Assembly: GCA_000719695.1 (NCBI GenBank)
Contig: JOHN01000070.1
Span: forward strand, 1 to 36,500
Reading direction: 5' to 3'
DNA length: 36,500 nucleotides
DNA from: Streptomyces sp. NRRL F-6131
GTDB lineage: Bacteria > Actinomycetota > Actinomycetes > Streptomycetales > Streptomycetaceae
Shown here one piece after another: positions 15,840 to 23,949 of the stretch; position 1 is the first letter of the stretch; each line of letters opens with the position of its first letter. The notes under the pieces are model-generated. The model ran no database searches, had not been told where the DNA came from, and was given only the letters and a program-made list of their open reading frames with translations. Made by a program: the position numbers and the translations under genes.

Positions 15840-17201
15840 TCACCTCCCGTGGCCGCGGCTCGGGGGGTGGACGGCGGGGAGGGCCCAGGCCGGGGGTTCG
15901 GGGACGCCGGGGGTCGCCCCGTACGCCCACGGGGAGGGGCCGGAGGCCGGGGGCGCACCGAAGGCGGGGACCACCTCGGTCGGGGGACCGGCCGTGCCCC
16001 ACTGGGCGCCCGGCGGGCCGGCGGGCGGGGCGGCGGTGGCCGCGGCGCGGAGCTCGGCGACGAACTGCAGGCAGCTGGCGAAGCGCTCGTCGGGGAGCTT
16101 GGCGAGCGAGCGGCCGACCACCGCGTCCACCGCGTCGGGCAGGTCCGGCCGGTGTTCGCGGACGCTGGGCGGCGGGTCGTTGAGGTGGGCCCAGAGCAGG
16201 GCGAGGTCGCTCTCCCGGCGGAACGGCGGCGCTCCGGCGAGCATCTCGAAGACCACGCAGCCGAGGCCGTACTGGTCGCACCGGCCGTCCAGCGGGCGGC
16301 CGGAGATCTGCTCGGGCGCGGCGTAGTCGAGGGTGCCGACGATCTGGCCCACTCCGGTCAGGCCGCTCAGCGAGAGGGACTTCTTGGTGAGGCCGAAGTC
16401 GGCGAGGTAGAGGTGCTCGGGGTGCTCGCTGTCGGTGCCGGGGGCGACCAGCACGTTGCCGGGCTTGACGTCCCGGTGGACCAGGTCGTGGTCGTGCGCG
16501 GCGTCCAGCGCGGAGGCGATCTGCAGGGCGAGCCCGGCCGCCCGTTCGACCGCGAAGGGGCCGCGCCGGGTGATCAGACCGCGCAGGTCGCCGCCCTCGA
16601 CGTAACGCATCGCGATGAACAGGATGCCGTCGGCCTCGCCCGCCTCGAACACCGGGATGATGTGCGGGTGGTCGATCGCGGCGGCGACCTGTGACTCGTG
16701 GATGAACCGCTGGCGGAACACCTCGTTGCGGGCCAGTTCGGGGGCGAGCAGTTTGACCGCGACGGTGCGGCCGAGCCGGAGGTCCTTGGCCCGGTAGACG
16801 ACGGCCATGCCGCCGCGGCCGATCTCCGCCTCCAGGCGGTAGCCGGCGACCCGGCGTCCGACCAGGCCGGCGGGCAGGCTCGGCGGGCCGACGGCGGAGT
16901 CCGGGTCGAGGTGTTCGGGGAGGTCCTCGGGGAGCTTCTTGAGCGGGGCCGGTCCCGCGGGGTCGGCCGGGTGCGCCGGCTCGGTGGGGCCGGCGGCGGG
17001 CGGCTCGGCGGCCCCCGGCTCGGTGCGGCGGTGCGGCGGGTGCTCACCGGTGGGGTCGTGCGGGGGTTGCTCCTCGGGCGGGTCCCCGTTCTCCGGCGAC
17101 GGCTCGGGTGCCGGTTGCTCGGGTCCCGGTCGCTCCTCGGGTGCCGACTGCTCGTCGGGTGCCGGCTGCCCGTCGGACGGCGCGCCGGGGGGCGGGCTCA
17201 C
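15840..17201 (-). CDS. Serine/threonine protein kinase (Hanks type)
   Basis: A 453-residue eukaryotic-like kinase. GTG 17201 overlaps the upstream stop in GTGA, indicating translational coupling. Residues 1-105 are an acidic Pro-rich region. The kinase domain is about 121-385 with a glycine loop (EIGRGGMAVVY, 126-136), Lys150, Glu169, HRDVKPGN (242-249, Asp244), DFG (268-270) and AAPEQ. The C-terminal tail is Pro/Ala/Gly-rich and has no membrane helix or PASTA domains, unlike PknB. It follows the FHA-ABC exporter and SH3-like genes in one operon. By analogy with mycobacterial PknF and the two-FHA exporter Rv1747, the inferred role is phosphorylation of the exporter with FHA-mediated docking. 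Confidence 0.92.
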   Translation of the reverse strand: MSPPPGAPSDGQPAPDEQSAPEERPGPEQPAPEPSPENGDPPEEQPPHDPTGEHPPHRRTEPGAAEPPAAGPTEPAHPADPAGPAPLKKLPEDLPEHLDPDSAVGPPSLPAGLVGRRVAGYRLEAEIGRGGMAVVYRAKDLRLGRTVAVKLLAPELARNEVFRQRFIHESQVAAAIDHPHIIPVFEAGEADGILFIAMRYVEGGDLRGLITRRGPFAVERAAGLALQIASALDAAHDHDLVHRDVKPGNVLVAPGTDSEHPEHLYLADFGLTKKSLSLSGLTGVGQIVGTLDYAAPEQISGRPLDGRCDQYGLGCVVFEMLAGAPPFRRESDLALLWAHLNDPPPSVREHRPDLPDAVDAVVGRSLAKLPDERFASCLQFVAELRAAATAAPPAGPPGAQWGTAGPPTEVVPAFGAPPASGPSPWAYGATPGVPEPPAWALPAVHPPSRGHGR

Positions 17202-17794
17202 GGCTCCACCAGCCGGGTGGGCTCGTCGGCCCCCGGCGGACGCCCGGCGTCCGGGGCCCGCCCGGCGCCCGGCGTCCGGCCGCCCGGGGGCTGCGGGCGC
17301 TCGCCGACGGCGTAGGTGTGCAGTTGGAGGCCGTCGCAGTAGCACCAGCGGTCGTGCACCGGGTCGAAGACCCAGAGCCGCTCGCCGTCGACGACCAGCC
17401 CGATCCGCAGACCGCGCGCCCGCTCCCGGAACATCTCCAGGTCGGCGCCGCCCGCGGCGAGGTCCTCCAGCAGCGAGCGGTAGCGGGCCAGCGCGCCCTC
17501 CGCCTCGGCGAGCGCCGGGCGGGGGTCGGCGGTGCGGGCCGGCGGGCCGGTGGCGGTGGGCGGCACGCCGGGGAGCGAGACGAGCAGTCGGCCGTCCACC
17601 CAGGTGGTCCACCCGTTGGAGCAGAGCACCTGCGCCCAGTCCCCGGCCCGGCCGATCAGCTGCAGCGGGAGCAGGGGGTCCAGCGGGGAGGCGGGCAGCG
17701 CCGGGTCCGGGGCGGCCCAGCTGGGCAGGCCGTCCGGCGGAGCCACATGGGTGGGCCGGAACCCGAACTCGTCCATCGGCATCGACTGGGTCAC
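17198..17794 (-). CDS. SH3-like domain protein of the kinase/FHA-ABC operon
   Basis: A 198-residue cytoplasmic protein of unknown function. The start is not certain: GTG 17794 is the longest, with ATG 17782 or ATG 17776 (MDEFGF) as alternatives; the last matches how homologues often begin. The first 70 residues (FGFRPTHVAPPDGLP, LQLIGRAGDWAQVLCSNGW, TTWVDGRLLV) resemble a bacterial SH3 fold. A helical region follows (AEAEGALARYRSLLEDLAAG), then a short beta segment (GLVVDGERLWVFDPVHDRW) and a disordered Pro/Gly/Arg tail. It is encoded between the exporter and the kinase, so an adaptor role is plausible but unproven. Confidence 0.7.
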   Translation of the reverse strand: MTQSMPMDEFGFRPTHVAPPDGLPSWAAPDPALPASPLDPLLPLQLIGRAGDWAQVLCSNGWTTWVDGRLLVSLPGVPPTATGPPARTADPRPALAEAEGALARYRSLLEDLAAGGADLEMFRERARGLRIGLVVDGERLWVFDPVHDRWCYCDGLQLHTYAVGERPQPPGGRTPGAGRAPDAGRPPGADEPTRLVEP

Positions 17795-17824
17795 TTCCGC
17801 ATCGGCTGGGTCGCTTCCGCCGGG

Positions 17825-20197
17825 TCACTTCCTCATGATCGCCGGCTCCTGCCGGCGCAGCAGGGCGAGCACGGCGAGGGCCAGCACCACCGCGAGCGCG
17901 ACCAGCAGGGCCAGCGACAGCACCCACCCGGCCCGCTCCTGCCGGAACATCGGGTCGGCGGTGATCGCGGTCGGCAGGACGGTGTGCAGGTCGACGGTGC
18001 GGGCCATCGCGGACAGGCCCCAGCGGGACGGCACCAGCCAGGCGAACTGCTCCAGGCCGGGCACGCCGTGCAGCTTCAGCATGGCGCCGCTGAACACGAT
18101 CTGCACCACGGAGAGCAGCACCAGCAGCGGCATGGTCGCCTCTTCCTTGCGGACCAGGGCGGAGACCAGCAGGCCGAGCATCATCGCGGAGAAGGAGAGC
18201 AGGGCGACCGCGATGATCAGCTCGGCCAGTGGTGGCAGCAGGACCCCGCCGTGCACCGTCACCCCGGTGGCCAGGGTCGGGCTGAGGTCGACCCCGGCCA
18301 GGCCGACCACGGTCAGCACGGCGGCCTGCGCCACCGTGATCGTGCCGAGCACCACCACCTTGGAGACCAGATAGGCCGAGCGGGACAGCCCGACCACGCG
18401 TTCTCGCTGGTAGATCGGCCGTTCCTTGACGATCTCACGCACCGCGTTGGCCGAGCCGGTGAGCAGGCCGCCGATGCAGAGCGTGAGCAGGCAGTTCAGC
18501 GCGTTGTCGGAGGAGAGCCGGGTGCCGGCCATCGCCCGGCACATCACGCCGATCAGGAACGGCAGGGCGATCATCACGGTCAGGAACAGCCGGTCGGCGG
18601 CGAGCACCGCCGTGTAGCGGCGGATCAGCGTGCTCAGCTGGGAGAACCAGCTCTGCGGCTGCTCCGGGCCGATGGTGTCGGCCGGGGCCCCGGGCCCGGG
18701 CACCGGGACGGGCGCGGCGGGCGGCAGCGCCCCGGCGGCGACGTACCGCTCGTACTGGGGGGACTCCCGGAAGCGGCGCTGCCAGGCCTCGTGGTCCTCG
18801 TTCTCGAAGGCCTCGAAGGCCTGCGGCCACTCGGTGAAGCCGAAGAACGGCAGTGCCTCGTCGGGCGGGCCGTAGTAGGCGGTGCGACCACCGGGGGCGA
18901 GCACCAGCAGCCGGTCGCAGACGTCCAGGCTGAGCACGCTGTGGGTGACCACGACGACGGTGCGCCCGTCGTCGGCCAGGCCGCGCAGCATCTGCATGAC
19001 GGAGCGCTCCATGCCCGGGTCCAGGCCCGAGGTGGGCTCGTCCAGGAAGAGCAGCGAGGGTTTGGTGAGCAGTTCGAGGGCGACGCTGACGCGTTTGCGC
19101 TGGCCGCCCGAGAGGCTGGAGATGACCAGGTCGGCGCGGCTGTCCAGGCCGAGTTCGTGGATCACCTCGGAGACCCGGGCCTCCCGCTCCTCCTTCGCGG
19201 TGTCGCCGGGGAAGCGTAATTCGGCGGCGTAGGAGAGCGCGCGGCGGACGGTCAGCTGGGTGTGCAGGATGTCGTCCTGCGGGACCAGGCCGATCCGGCG
19301 GCGCAGCTCGGCGTAGTCGCGGTAGAGGTCGCGGCCGTCGTAGAGCACGGTGCCCTCGTCGGCCGGCCGCAGACCGGTGAGCGCGTTGAGCAGGGTGGAC
19401 TTGCCGGCGCCGCTGGGGCCGGCGACGGCGAGCAGGGCCTTCTCGGCGAGCGGGAAGGAAACGTCGTTCAGCAGCACCCGCCGTTCGGCGCCGACCCGGA
19501 CGACCAGGCCCTGCACGTTGAGCGAGACCTCGCCGGTGTCGGTGTACTCGACCAGCTCGTCCCCGGAGAGGCAGAGCGCGAAGTGGCCGATGCCGACGAT
19601 GTCCGCCGGGCCGATCGCGGCCTGCTGGACGGGGCGGCCGTTGAGGTAGGTGCCGTTGTGGCTGCCGAGGTCGACGATCTCGTGGCCGCCGTCGGGGCGG
19701 GTGCGGAGTTCGGCGTGGTGGCGGGAGACGACCAGGTCCTCCAGGACGAGGTCGTTGTCGGGGGCGCGGCCGATCCGCACCGTCCGGCCGGGCAGCCGCA
19801 GGACGGCGCTGGGCCGGCGGAAGGTGCCGGAGACGCCCGGGGCGACGAGCGAGGGGCGCTCGGCCGGGGCGGCGGCGGGCAGGCCGGCGAAGGTCGCGGA
19901 CGGGCCGTCGGTGGCGTTGCCGAACCGCAGCCGCGTCCCGGGCCCGACCTCCTCGGCCTGGATCCGGCGACCGTCGGAGTAGGTGCCGTTGGTGCTGCCG
20001 ACGTCCTCGAGCCGCCAGTGGCCGTCCGTGGCGCGCAGGACGGCGTGGTGCCAGGAGACCCGCGGGTCGTCGAGGACGATCTCGCTGGTCGGGTCACGGC
20101 CGACGTGGTACGCCCGACGCGGGTCGATCAGCTGCGAATCCGTGTCGGTGACCAGGACCAGGGGCGGCGCGGCGGGCGCGCCCGGGCGCTCTCCCAT
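17825..20197 (-). CDS. ABC exporter with two N-terminal FHA domains (ABCG-like, Rv1747-like)
   Basis: A 790-residue fused exporter. FHA1 (about 13-100: GRD, SWHH, GSTNGTY) and FHA2 (about 125-225: GRAPDND, SRHH, GSHNGTY) should bind phosphothreonine. The nucleotide-binding domain has Walker A GPSGAGKS (260-267), signature LSGGQRKR (362-369), Walker B LLFLDE (382-387) and the switch His in VVTHS. About six C-terminal helices form an ABCG-type transmembrane domain. This layout is that of mycobacterial Rv1747, which is controlled by the kinase PknF; the neighbouring kinase fits that model. Leu327 is encoded by TTA (19217-19219), the only in-frame TTA I found in the window. ATG 20197 has no ribosome site and sits 7 bases after a TAGACT -10 box, suggesting a leaderless mRNA. 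The substrate is unknown. Confidence 0.93.
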   Translation of the reverse strand: MGERPGAPAAPPLVLVTDTDSQLIDPRRAYHVGRDPTSEIVLDDPRVSWHHAVLRATDGHWRLEDVGSTNGTYSDGRRIQAEEVGPGTRLRFGNATDGPSATFAGLPAAAPAERPSLVAPGVSGTFRRPSAVLRLPGRTVRIGRAPDNDLVLEDLVVSRHHAELRTRPDGGHEIVDLGSHNGTYLNGRPVQQAAIGPADIVGIGHFALCLSGDELVEYTDTGEVSLNVQGLVVRVGAERRVLLNDVSFPLAEKALLAVAGPSGAGKSTLLNALTGLRPADEGTVLYDGRDLYRDYAELRRRIGLVPQDDILHTQLTVRRALSYAAELRFPGDTAKEEREARVSEVIHELGLDSRADLVISSLSGGQRKRVSVALELLTKPSLLFLDEPTSGLDPGMERSVMQMLRGLADDGRTVVVVTHSVLSLDVCDRLLVLAPGGRTAYYGPPDEALPFFGFTEWPQAFEAFENEDHEAWQRRFRESPQYERYVAAGALPPAAPVPVPGPGAPADTIGPEQPQSWFSQLSTLIRRYTAVLAADRLFLTVMIALPFLIGVMCRAMAGTRLSSDNALNCLLTLCIGGLLTGSANAVREIVKERPIYQRERVVGLSRSAYLVSKVVVLGTITVAQAAVLTVVGLAGVDLSPTLATGVTVHGGVLLPPLAELIIAVALLSFSAMMLGLLVSALVRKEEATMPLLVLLSVVQIVFSGAMLKLHGVPGLEQFAWLVPSRWGLSAMARTVDLHTVLPTAITADPMFRQERAGWVLSLALLVALAVVLALAVLALLRRQEPAIMRK

Positions 20198-20204
20198 GCT
20201 TGGG

Positions 20205-20210
20205 AGTCTA
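20205..20210 (-). promoter_or_regulatory. -10 box giving a probable leaderless transcript
   Basis: TAGACT on the minus strand ends 7 bases before ATG 20197, so transcription would begin at or next to the start codon. No ribosome site fits in the gap. No good -35 lies at the normal distance; GGTGACC is a few bases too far upstream. Confidence 0.45.
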
Positions 20211-20389
20211 GTCCGGCAGGCCCCTCCCGGCCCGGTCACCGCGGCGCCGGGGCCGCGGCGATGCCATGAATTGGACTGGACCACTGGATCGGTGCGGGGC
20301 CGCTGCCCTATCGTTCGGGGTGAGCTGCACGGTCGTCCGGGGCACTCCGCACGACACACCGCCCCCCATGTGAGCCCCGGGATGGATCG

Positions 20390-21739
20390 ATGAGCGTCTG
20401 GCCGCAGTTGCGCGACACCCGAACGGTCAGGGCCGGCACCGCCCCCGGGACGGTGCTGCGCTGCGGGCTGGCCGACACCATGCTCGCCGACCTCTCCGTC
20501 TCGGTCGTGCTGTTCTTCGAACGGGCGCTTGACGAGGACCGCCTGGCCGCCGGACTGGCCCGGGCACTGGAGCGCATCCCGGTGTTCGCCGGCCGACTGC
20601 GCACCGTCGACGGGGCGTTGGAGGCGGTCTGTGACGACTCCGGTGTCCCGATGGTGAGTTACCGCGTCGACGGCACCCTCGCCGAGTCCATGGGCCGGGT
20701 CACCGCACCCGGCGCGCAGCACGTCGACCCGCTGGACGCCCGGGCCGCCCGCACCGGCGACGGCCCGCTGTTCGGCGTCCGGGTGACCCGCACCGGCGAC
20801 GGCGGCACCGTGCTCGGCTGCTCCTGGCACCACGCGATCGGCGACCTGCAGAGCTTCGCGCTGCTGCTGCGCGCCTGGTCGGCGGCGGTCGAGGGGGACG
20901 AGCTGCCGGTGGCCGAACTCGTCGAGGACCAGGACGCGCTGCTCGACCGGGTGCTGCCCACCGAGGACTGCGGCCGGCCCGGCTTCCGGGTACCGGGTGC
21001 CGACGAACGCGCCCTGCTGGACCGCGAGGTGGCGGCCGGACCGCGCGCCAACCGGACCGTCCAGCTGTACTTCGGCGACGCCGAGATCGCCCGGATGCGC
21101 GAGGAGTTCACCGCCGCGGCCGGCCGCCGGGTCTCCTCCGGCGACGCCGTCTGCGCGCACGTCGTGCACACCCTCCGGGAGCTGGACGGCGACGCGGAGA
21201 CCCGCTGGCTCACCGTCCCGGTCAACGTCCGCCGCTCGCTCGGCCTGCCGGACGCCTTGGTCGGTAATCTGCTCGGCGACATCCACCTGCCGTACGAGCC
21301 CGCCGACGGGCCCGCCGCCCTCGCCGGAGCGCTGCGCGGCGCCGTGGCGGGTTACACCGAGGACCACCTCAACCTGCGCTCCAATCTGCGCTTCCTGGCG
21401 GAGATCGGCCGCCCCGGGCTGGACGCCTGCGTGCCGCTGGGCTTCGACCCGCAGCACCGCCGGTTCAGCTTCTCCAACTGGAGCCGGTTCGGCCTCTACG
21501 AGGCGAGCTTCCAGGGGCAGCGGCCGGTGTTCTTCAGCCCGACCGCCAACTACCCCCTGCCGTGGGTCTCGTGGAGCGTGGAGGGCTTCGGCGGCACCGG
21601 ACTGCTCACCACGCTGGTGGTCCCCGCCCGGCTGGCCGCACGGCTGCGCGGAACCGAGGGGCGGGCCGCCCTCCACCGCTACCGCGACCCGTCGGACGAC
21701 CTGCCGGCCCTGCTCGCCGCCGTACCCAAGGTGCTCTGA
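20390..21739 (+). CDS. BAHD-like CoA-dependent acyltransferase
   Basis: A 449-residue enzyme of the condensation/BAHD superfamily, which moves an acyl group from a CoA thioester to an alcohol or amine. ATG 20390 is preceded by GGGATGG. The catalytic HxxxD motif is in SWHHAIGDLQSF (H148, D152). The second family landmark, DFGWG in plants, corresponds to NWSRFGLYE near residue 365. The two-lobed length is normal. Acceptor and donor are unknown. It is divergent from the FHA-ABC exporter and convergent with the DUF397 gene, with only one base between stop codons, so it seems monocistronic. A link to the cluster further right cannot be shown. Confidence 0.8.
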   Translation: MSVWPQLRDTRTVRAGTAPGTVLRCGLADTMLADLSVSVVLFFERALDEDRLAAGLARALERIPVFAGRLRTVDGALEAVCDDSGVPMVSYRVDGTLAESMGRVTAPGAQHVDPLDARAARTGDGPLFGVRVTRTGDGGTVLGCSWHHAIGDLQSFALLLRAWSAAVEGDELPVAELVEDQDALLDRVLPTEDCGRPGFRVPGADERALLDREVAAGPRANRTVQLYFGDAEIARMREEFTAAAGRRVSSGDAVCAHVVHTLRELDGDAETRWLTVPVNVRRSLGLPDALVGNLLGDIHLPYEPADGPAALAGALRGAVAGYTEDHLNLRSNLRFLAEIGRPGLDACVPLGFDPQHRRFSFSNWSRFGLYEASFQGQRPVFFSPTANYPLPWVSWSVEGFGGTGLLTTLVVPARLAARLRGTEGRAALHRYRDPSDDLPALLAAVPKVL

Positions 21740-21740
21740 A

Positions 21741-21950
21741 TCAGACGGCGCCGAACTCGCCCGCCCGCACACCCGCAACGAACGCACTCCAGGTGTCGGC
21801 CGGGAAGACGAGGGCCGGGCCGGCGGGGTCCTTGGAGTCACGGACCGGGGCGAGACCGGGGAACCCATGAGCAACCTCAACACAGTCACCGCCCTGGCCG
21901 CTGTGTGTGCTCTTGTGCCACTGCGCTCCGGTGAGGTCAACGTGCTGCAT
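21741..21950 (-). CDS. DUF397 small protein
   Basis: A 69-residue protein of the DUF397 family (WHKSTHSGQGGDCVEVAHG, VRDSKDPAGPALVF, WSAFVAGVRAGEFG). ATG 21950 is used; a TTG three codons earlier is possible. The start overlaps the end of the XRE regulator by 14 bases, so the two are translationally coupled. DUF397 genes are usually found beside XRE/DUF5753 regulators in streptomycetes, as at the whiJ-type loci affecting development, where genetics suggest that the small protein counteracts the regulator. That role is inferred here. Confidence 0.9.
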   Translation of the reverse strand: MQHVDLTGAQWHKSTHSGQGGDCVEVAHGFPGLAPVRDSKDPAGPALVFPADTWSAFVAGVRAGEFGAV

Positions 21951-22779
21951 GGCTCTCAAAATCCTTCCGTACTGCTCTGATCAGCTCCAGCGAGCCTGCT
22001 CGGGGCAGTGCTTCGACTTGAAGCCGATCGTAGTCCCTGGTCCACGACGACAGTATCTGGGTGTCCCGCTCCAAGTAGCCCGTCTTGTGGCTCTCCGTGT
22101 AGCCCAACGACTTGCCGCTCGGCATCGTCAACAAGGTCACTGTGTGGGCGAATGGTCGATCTTCGCCGAGATTGAGCGGGGCGACCTGGAGCGTCACGTT
22201 GGGCTGTTGAGCCAGTGCTTCCAAAGACCTGAGCTGTTTGGCCATCACGGCCGATCCGCCGATCGGCCGTCGCAGGTTCCACTCGTCCACCACTGCTTGG
22301 ATGAACGGTGGCGGAGTTCGCTTCAGGCTCTCTTGGCGGTTCAGTAGGAACTTTACGCGAGCCTCGGCCTGTTGCTGAGTGGTCGTGCCTCGCCGCACGG
22401 CGGCTAGCTCGTATGCCATGGCGTACTCCTCGGTCTGGAGCAGTCCGGAAAGCACGCCGAGGTGGAAGAGTCGGATGGCGACTGCCTTGGCTTCCTTCTC
22501 CGCGTACTCCGGGAACCCTTCCTTGAGTACGGCGTGTTCCAGTTGATCGAGCATCAGTTCAATGGTTCCACCGGTATCGAGGGCCCGATCGACTTCTTGG
22601 GCGAGGCGGCGACTGGGAGGCTCGACTCCGCGTTCAATTCGCGAGATGTAGGACGCCGAAAATCTGACAAGTTCGCCGAGCTGTGGCTGCGTGAGGTTAC
22701 GGGCCTCCCTTGACCTGCGAAGCTGAATGCCTAGGGGTGCACTGGGAGATGACGTTGGATCGAGATTGCGGCGGTTCAC
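21937..22779 (-). CDS. XRE-family regulator with DUF5753 domain (WhiJ-type)
   Basis: A 280-residue regulator. GTG 22779 with GGAGG four bases upstream is preferred over an extension to 22911 that runs through the intergenic region. The helix-turn-helix spans about residues 17-70 (LRRSREARNLTQPQLGELVR, SASYISRIERG). The DUF5753 domain follows (IRLFHLGVLSGLLQTEEYA, then RRPIGGSAVMAKQLRSLEAL). This is the ligand- or partner-sensing part shared by WhiJ-like regulators. Base composition is lower in GC than the flanks: bases 22081-22140 contain 36 G or C of 60. This is common for this family and may indicate transfer. Likely partner: the overlapping DUF397 protein. Confidence 0.9.
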   Translation of the reverse strand: MNRRNLDPTSSPSAPLGIQLRRSREARNLTQPQLGELVRFSASYISRIERGVEPPSRRLAQEVDRALDTGGTIELMLDQLEHAVLKEGFPEYAEKEAKAVAIRLFHLGVLSGLLQTEEYAMAYELAAVRRGTTTQQQAEARVKFLLNRQESLKRTPPPFIQAVVDEWNLRRPIGGSAVMAKQLRSLEALAQQPNVTLQVAPLNLGEDRPFAHTVTLLTMPSGKSLGYTESHKTGYLERDTQILSSWTRDYDRLQVEALPRAGSLELIRAVRKDFESHAAR

Positions 22780-22903
22780 GACGCCTCCAACTGAACCTGG
22801 GCCTGTTTCGCCACTTCTGCGGCTTTCGATCGTAGCCCCTCCAGCTCCACCATGGATACGGGTCGTAGTGATCCCAATGCGCACCGCAATCAATGGAGCC
22901 CCC
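22780..22903. promoter_or_regulatory. Divergent region between the XRE regulator and small-protein operon
   Basis: These 124 bases should contain both promoters. TACGAT on the minus strand and TAGTGA on the plus strand are possible -10 boxes, but neither has a good -35. GGAG at 22894-22897 is the ribosome site of the + gene. No clear palindrome is visible. Confidence 0.3.
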
Positions 22904-23146
22904 ATGCCCATGCCCGTCTACACCCCTGCCGTCGGCGAGGTCGTCCGCGACCTCGCGCACCGGGACACCTCCGGCAAGCCGCTCGAAGCGGTCTACATGG
23001 ACACCCTCGCCGGGCTCGTCTACCTCCGTCACGAGGCCGGCGGCTGCGAGTGGACCACCAAGCCCACCTCCGTCCAGCCCCTCCCCAGCCCCCGCTTCCT
23101 CACCGTCCAGACACCCAGCCGCCCCCGCACCTCCGACCTGGCGTGA
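22904..23146 (+). CDS. Small protein of a family common beside streptomycete XRE/DUF397 genes
   Basis: An 80-residue protein. ATG 22904 follows GGAG; ATG 22910 is an in-frame alternative. The sequence VYTPAVGEVVRDLAHRDTSG, then LAGLVYLRHEAGGCEWTTKP, matches a small streptomycete family I recall in which a short beta-barrel-like segment ends with the WxxKP motif. Function is unknown. Its TGA overlaps the next GTG in GTGA, so it heads a coupled set with a small membrane protein and a Nudix-like protein. Confidence 0.7.
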   Translation: MPMPVYTPAVGEVVRDLAHRDTSGKPLEAVYMDTLAGLVYLRHEAGGCEWTTKPTSVQPLPSPRFLTVQTPSRPRTSDLA

Positions 23147-23349
23147 ACCGCTCCCTCAAGCTGGTCGCCGCCGCCCTCGGCGTCCCCGCCCTCAGCGCCC
23201 TCGCCGCCGCCCTCGCCTGCCGGCCCATCCACGACGGCCCCCTCGCCCCCCAACTCCTCATCTTCGGCCTCCTCCTCACCACCGGCATCTGCGCCGGACT
23301 CCCCGCCTGCCTCACCTGGCTCACCCCCGACAAGCCCGACCGCGACTGA
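23143..23349 (+). CDS. Small two-helix membrane protein
   Basis: A 68-residue protein starting at GTG 23143, overlapping the previous stop by four bases. Two hydrophobic segments (about 5-25, LVAAALGVPALSALAAALAC, and 37-58, LLIFGLLLTTGICAGLPACL) indicate a hairpin in the membrane with a short charged tail (TPDKPDRD). No family is recognised. Translational coupling on one side and a 17-base gap to the Nudix-like gene on the other suggest one transcript. Confidence 0.6.
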   Translation: MNRSLKLVAAALGVPALSALAAALACRPIHDGPLAPQLLIFGLLLTTGICAGLPACLTWLTPDKPDRD

Positions 23350-23366
23350 CCCCCAGGAGCCCCACC

Positions 23367-23855
23367 GTGCTGCACCACCTCCCCCCGATCCTCACCACCC
23401 CGCCCCGCCGACGCCACAGCCACCAGGCCCTCGTCCTCAACCGCGACGGCGCCCTCCTCCTCGTCGGCCGCCCCCACGAAACCGGCCTCACCCTCCCCGG
23501 CGGCCCCGCCGAAGCCAACGAACTCCCCCACCACGCCGCCCGCCGCCACACCGAAACCGAAACCGGCCTCGTCCTCCCCCTCCACCGCATCCTCGCCACC
23601 GACCACATCGACGCCCAACTCCTCCCCGAAGCCCTCGCCTTCGTCCACTGGGGCGGACGCCTCACCACCACCCAGGAAGCCACCGTCGCCCACCACCGCC
23701 CCCCGCACACCGTCACCACCCTCCACTGGCTCCACCGCACCCAACTCCCCGACGCCATGGCCCCCGACCAGTACCGCCGCACCACCCACGCCCTCGACGC
23801 CCTCACCCGCGGCGCCCACCTCCCCTTCCTCCTCCGCGGCACCCCCGCCGAATAG
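23367..23855 (+). CDS. Nudix-fold protein with degenerate Nudix box
   Basis: A 162-residue protein starting at GTG 23367 behind CAGGAG. The fold pattern fits Nudix hydrolases (HQALVLNRDGALLLVGRP, LTLPGGPAEANE, FVHWGG). The box at residues 46-68 keeps Gly, the first Glu, Arg, one Glu and the last Gly-Leu, but two of the expected acidic positions of REUxEE are His61 and Thr64 (RHTETETGL). Metal binding and hydrolysis may therefore be weak or absent, and a sensing role is possible. Codons are extremely C-rich, so the sense strand is nearly G-depleted over long stretches. It ends 33 bases before a strong hairpin. Confidence 0.7.
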   Translation: MLHHLPPILTTPPRRRHSHQALVLNRDGALLLVGRPHETGLTLPGGPAEANELPHHAARRHTETETGLVLPLHRILATDHIDAQLLPEALAFVHWGGRLTTTQEATVAHHRPPHTVTTLHWLHRTQLPDAMAPDQYRRTTHALDALTRGAHLPFLLRGTPAE

Positions 23856-23887
23856 CACCCGCGGGTAGCCGAAGCTCTGAACGCCGA

Positions 23888-23916
23888 CCGGGGGCGGCCG
23901 TGGTGGCCGCCCCCGG
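23888..23916. terminator. Bidirectional hairpin between the Nudix-like gene and the biosynthetic cluster
   Basis: Perfect 12-bp stem (23888-23899 with 23905-23916) around the loop GTGGT. It lies between convergent transcription units and marks the left boundary of the cluster. Confidence 0.8.
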
Positions 23917-23949
23917 AGGGTTCTCTCGCAGCGGAGACTCAGTGCGGAG

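Noticed and set aside
12613..16326. Plus-strand open frame of over 1200 codons across the DUF6777, streptophobe and kinase region
   Set aside because: It runs antisense and out of frame through three recognised genes, a typical artefact of very GC-rich DNA.
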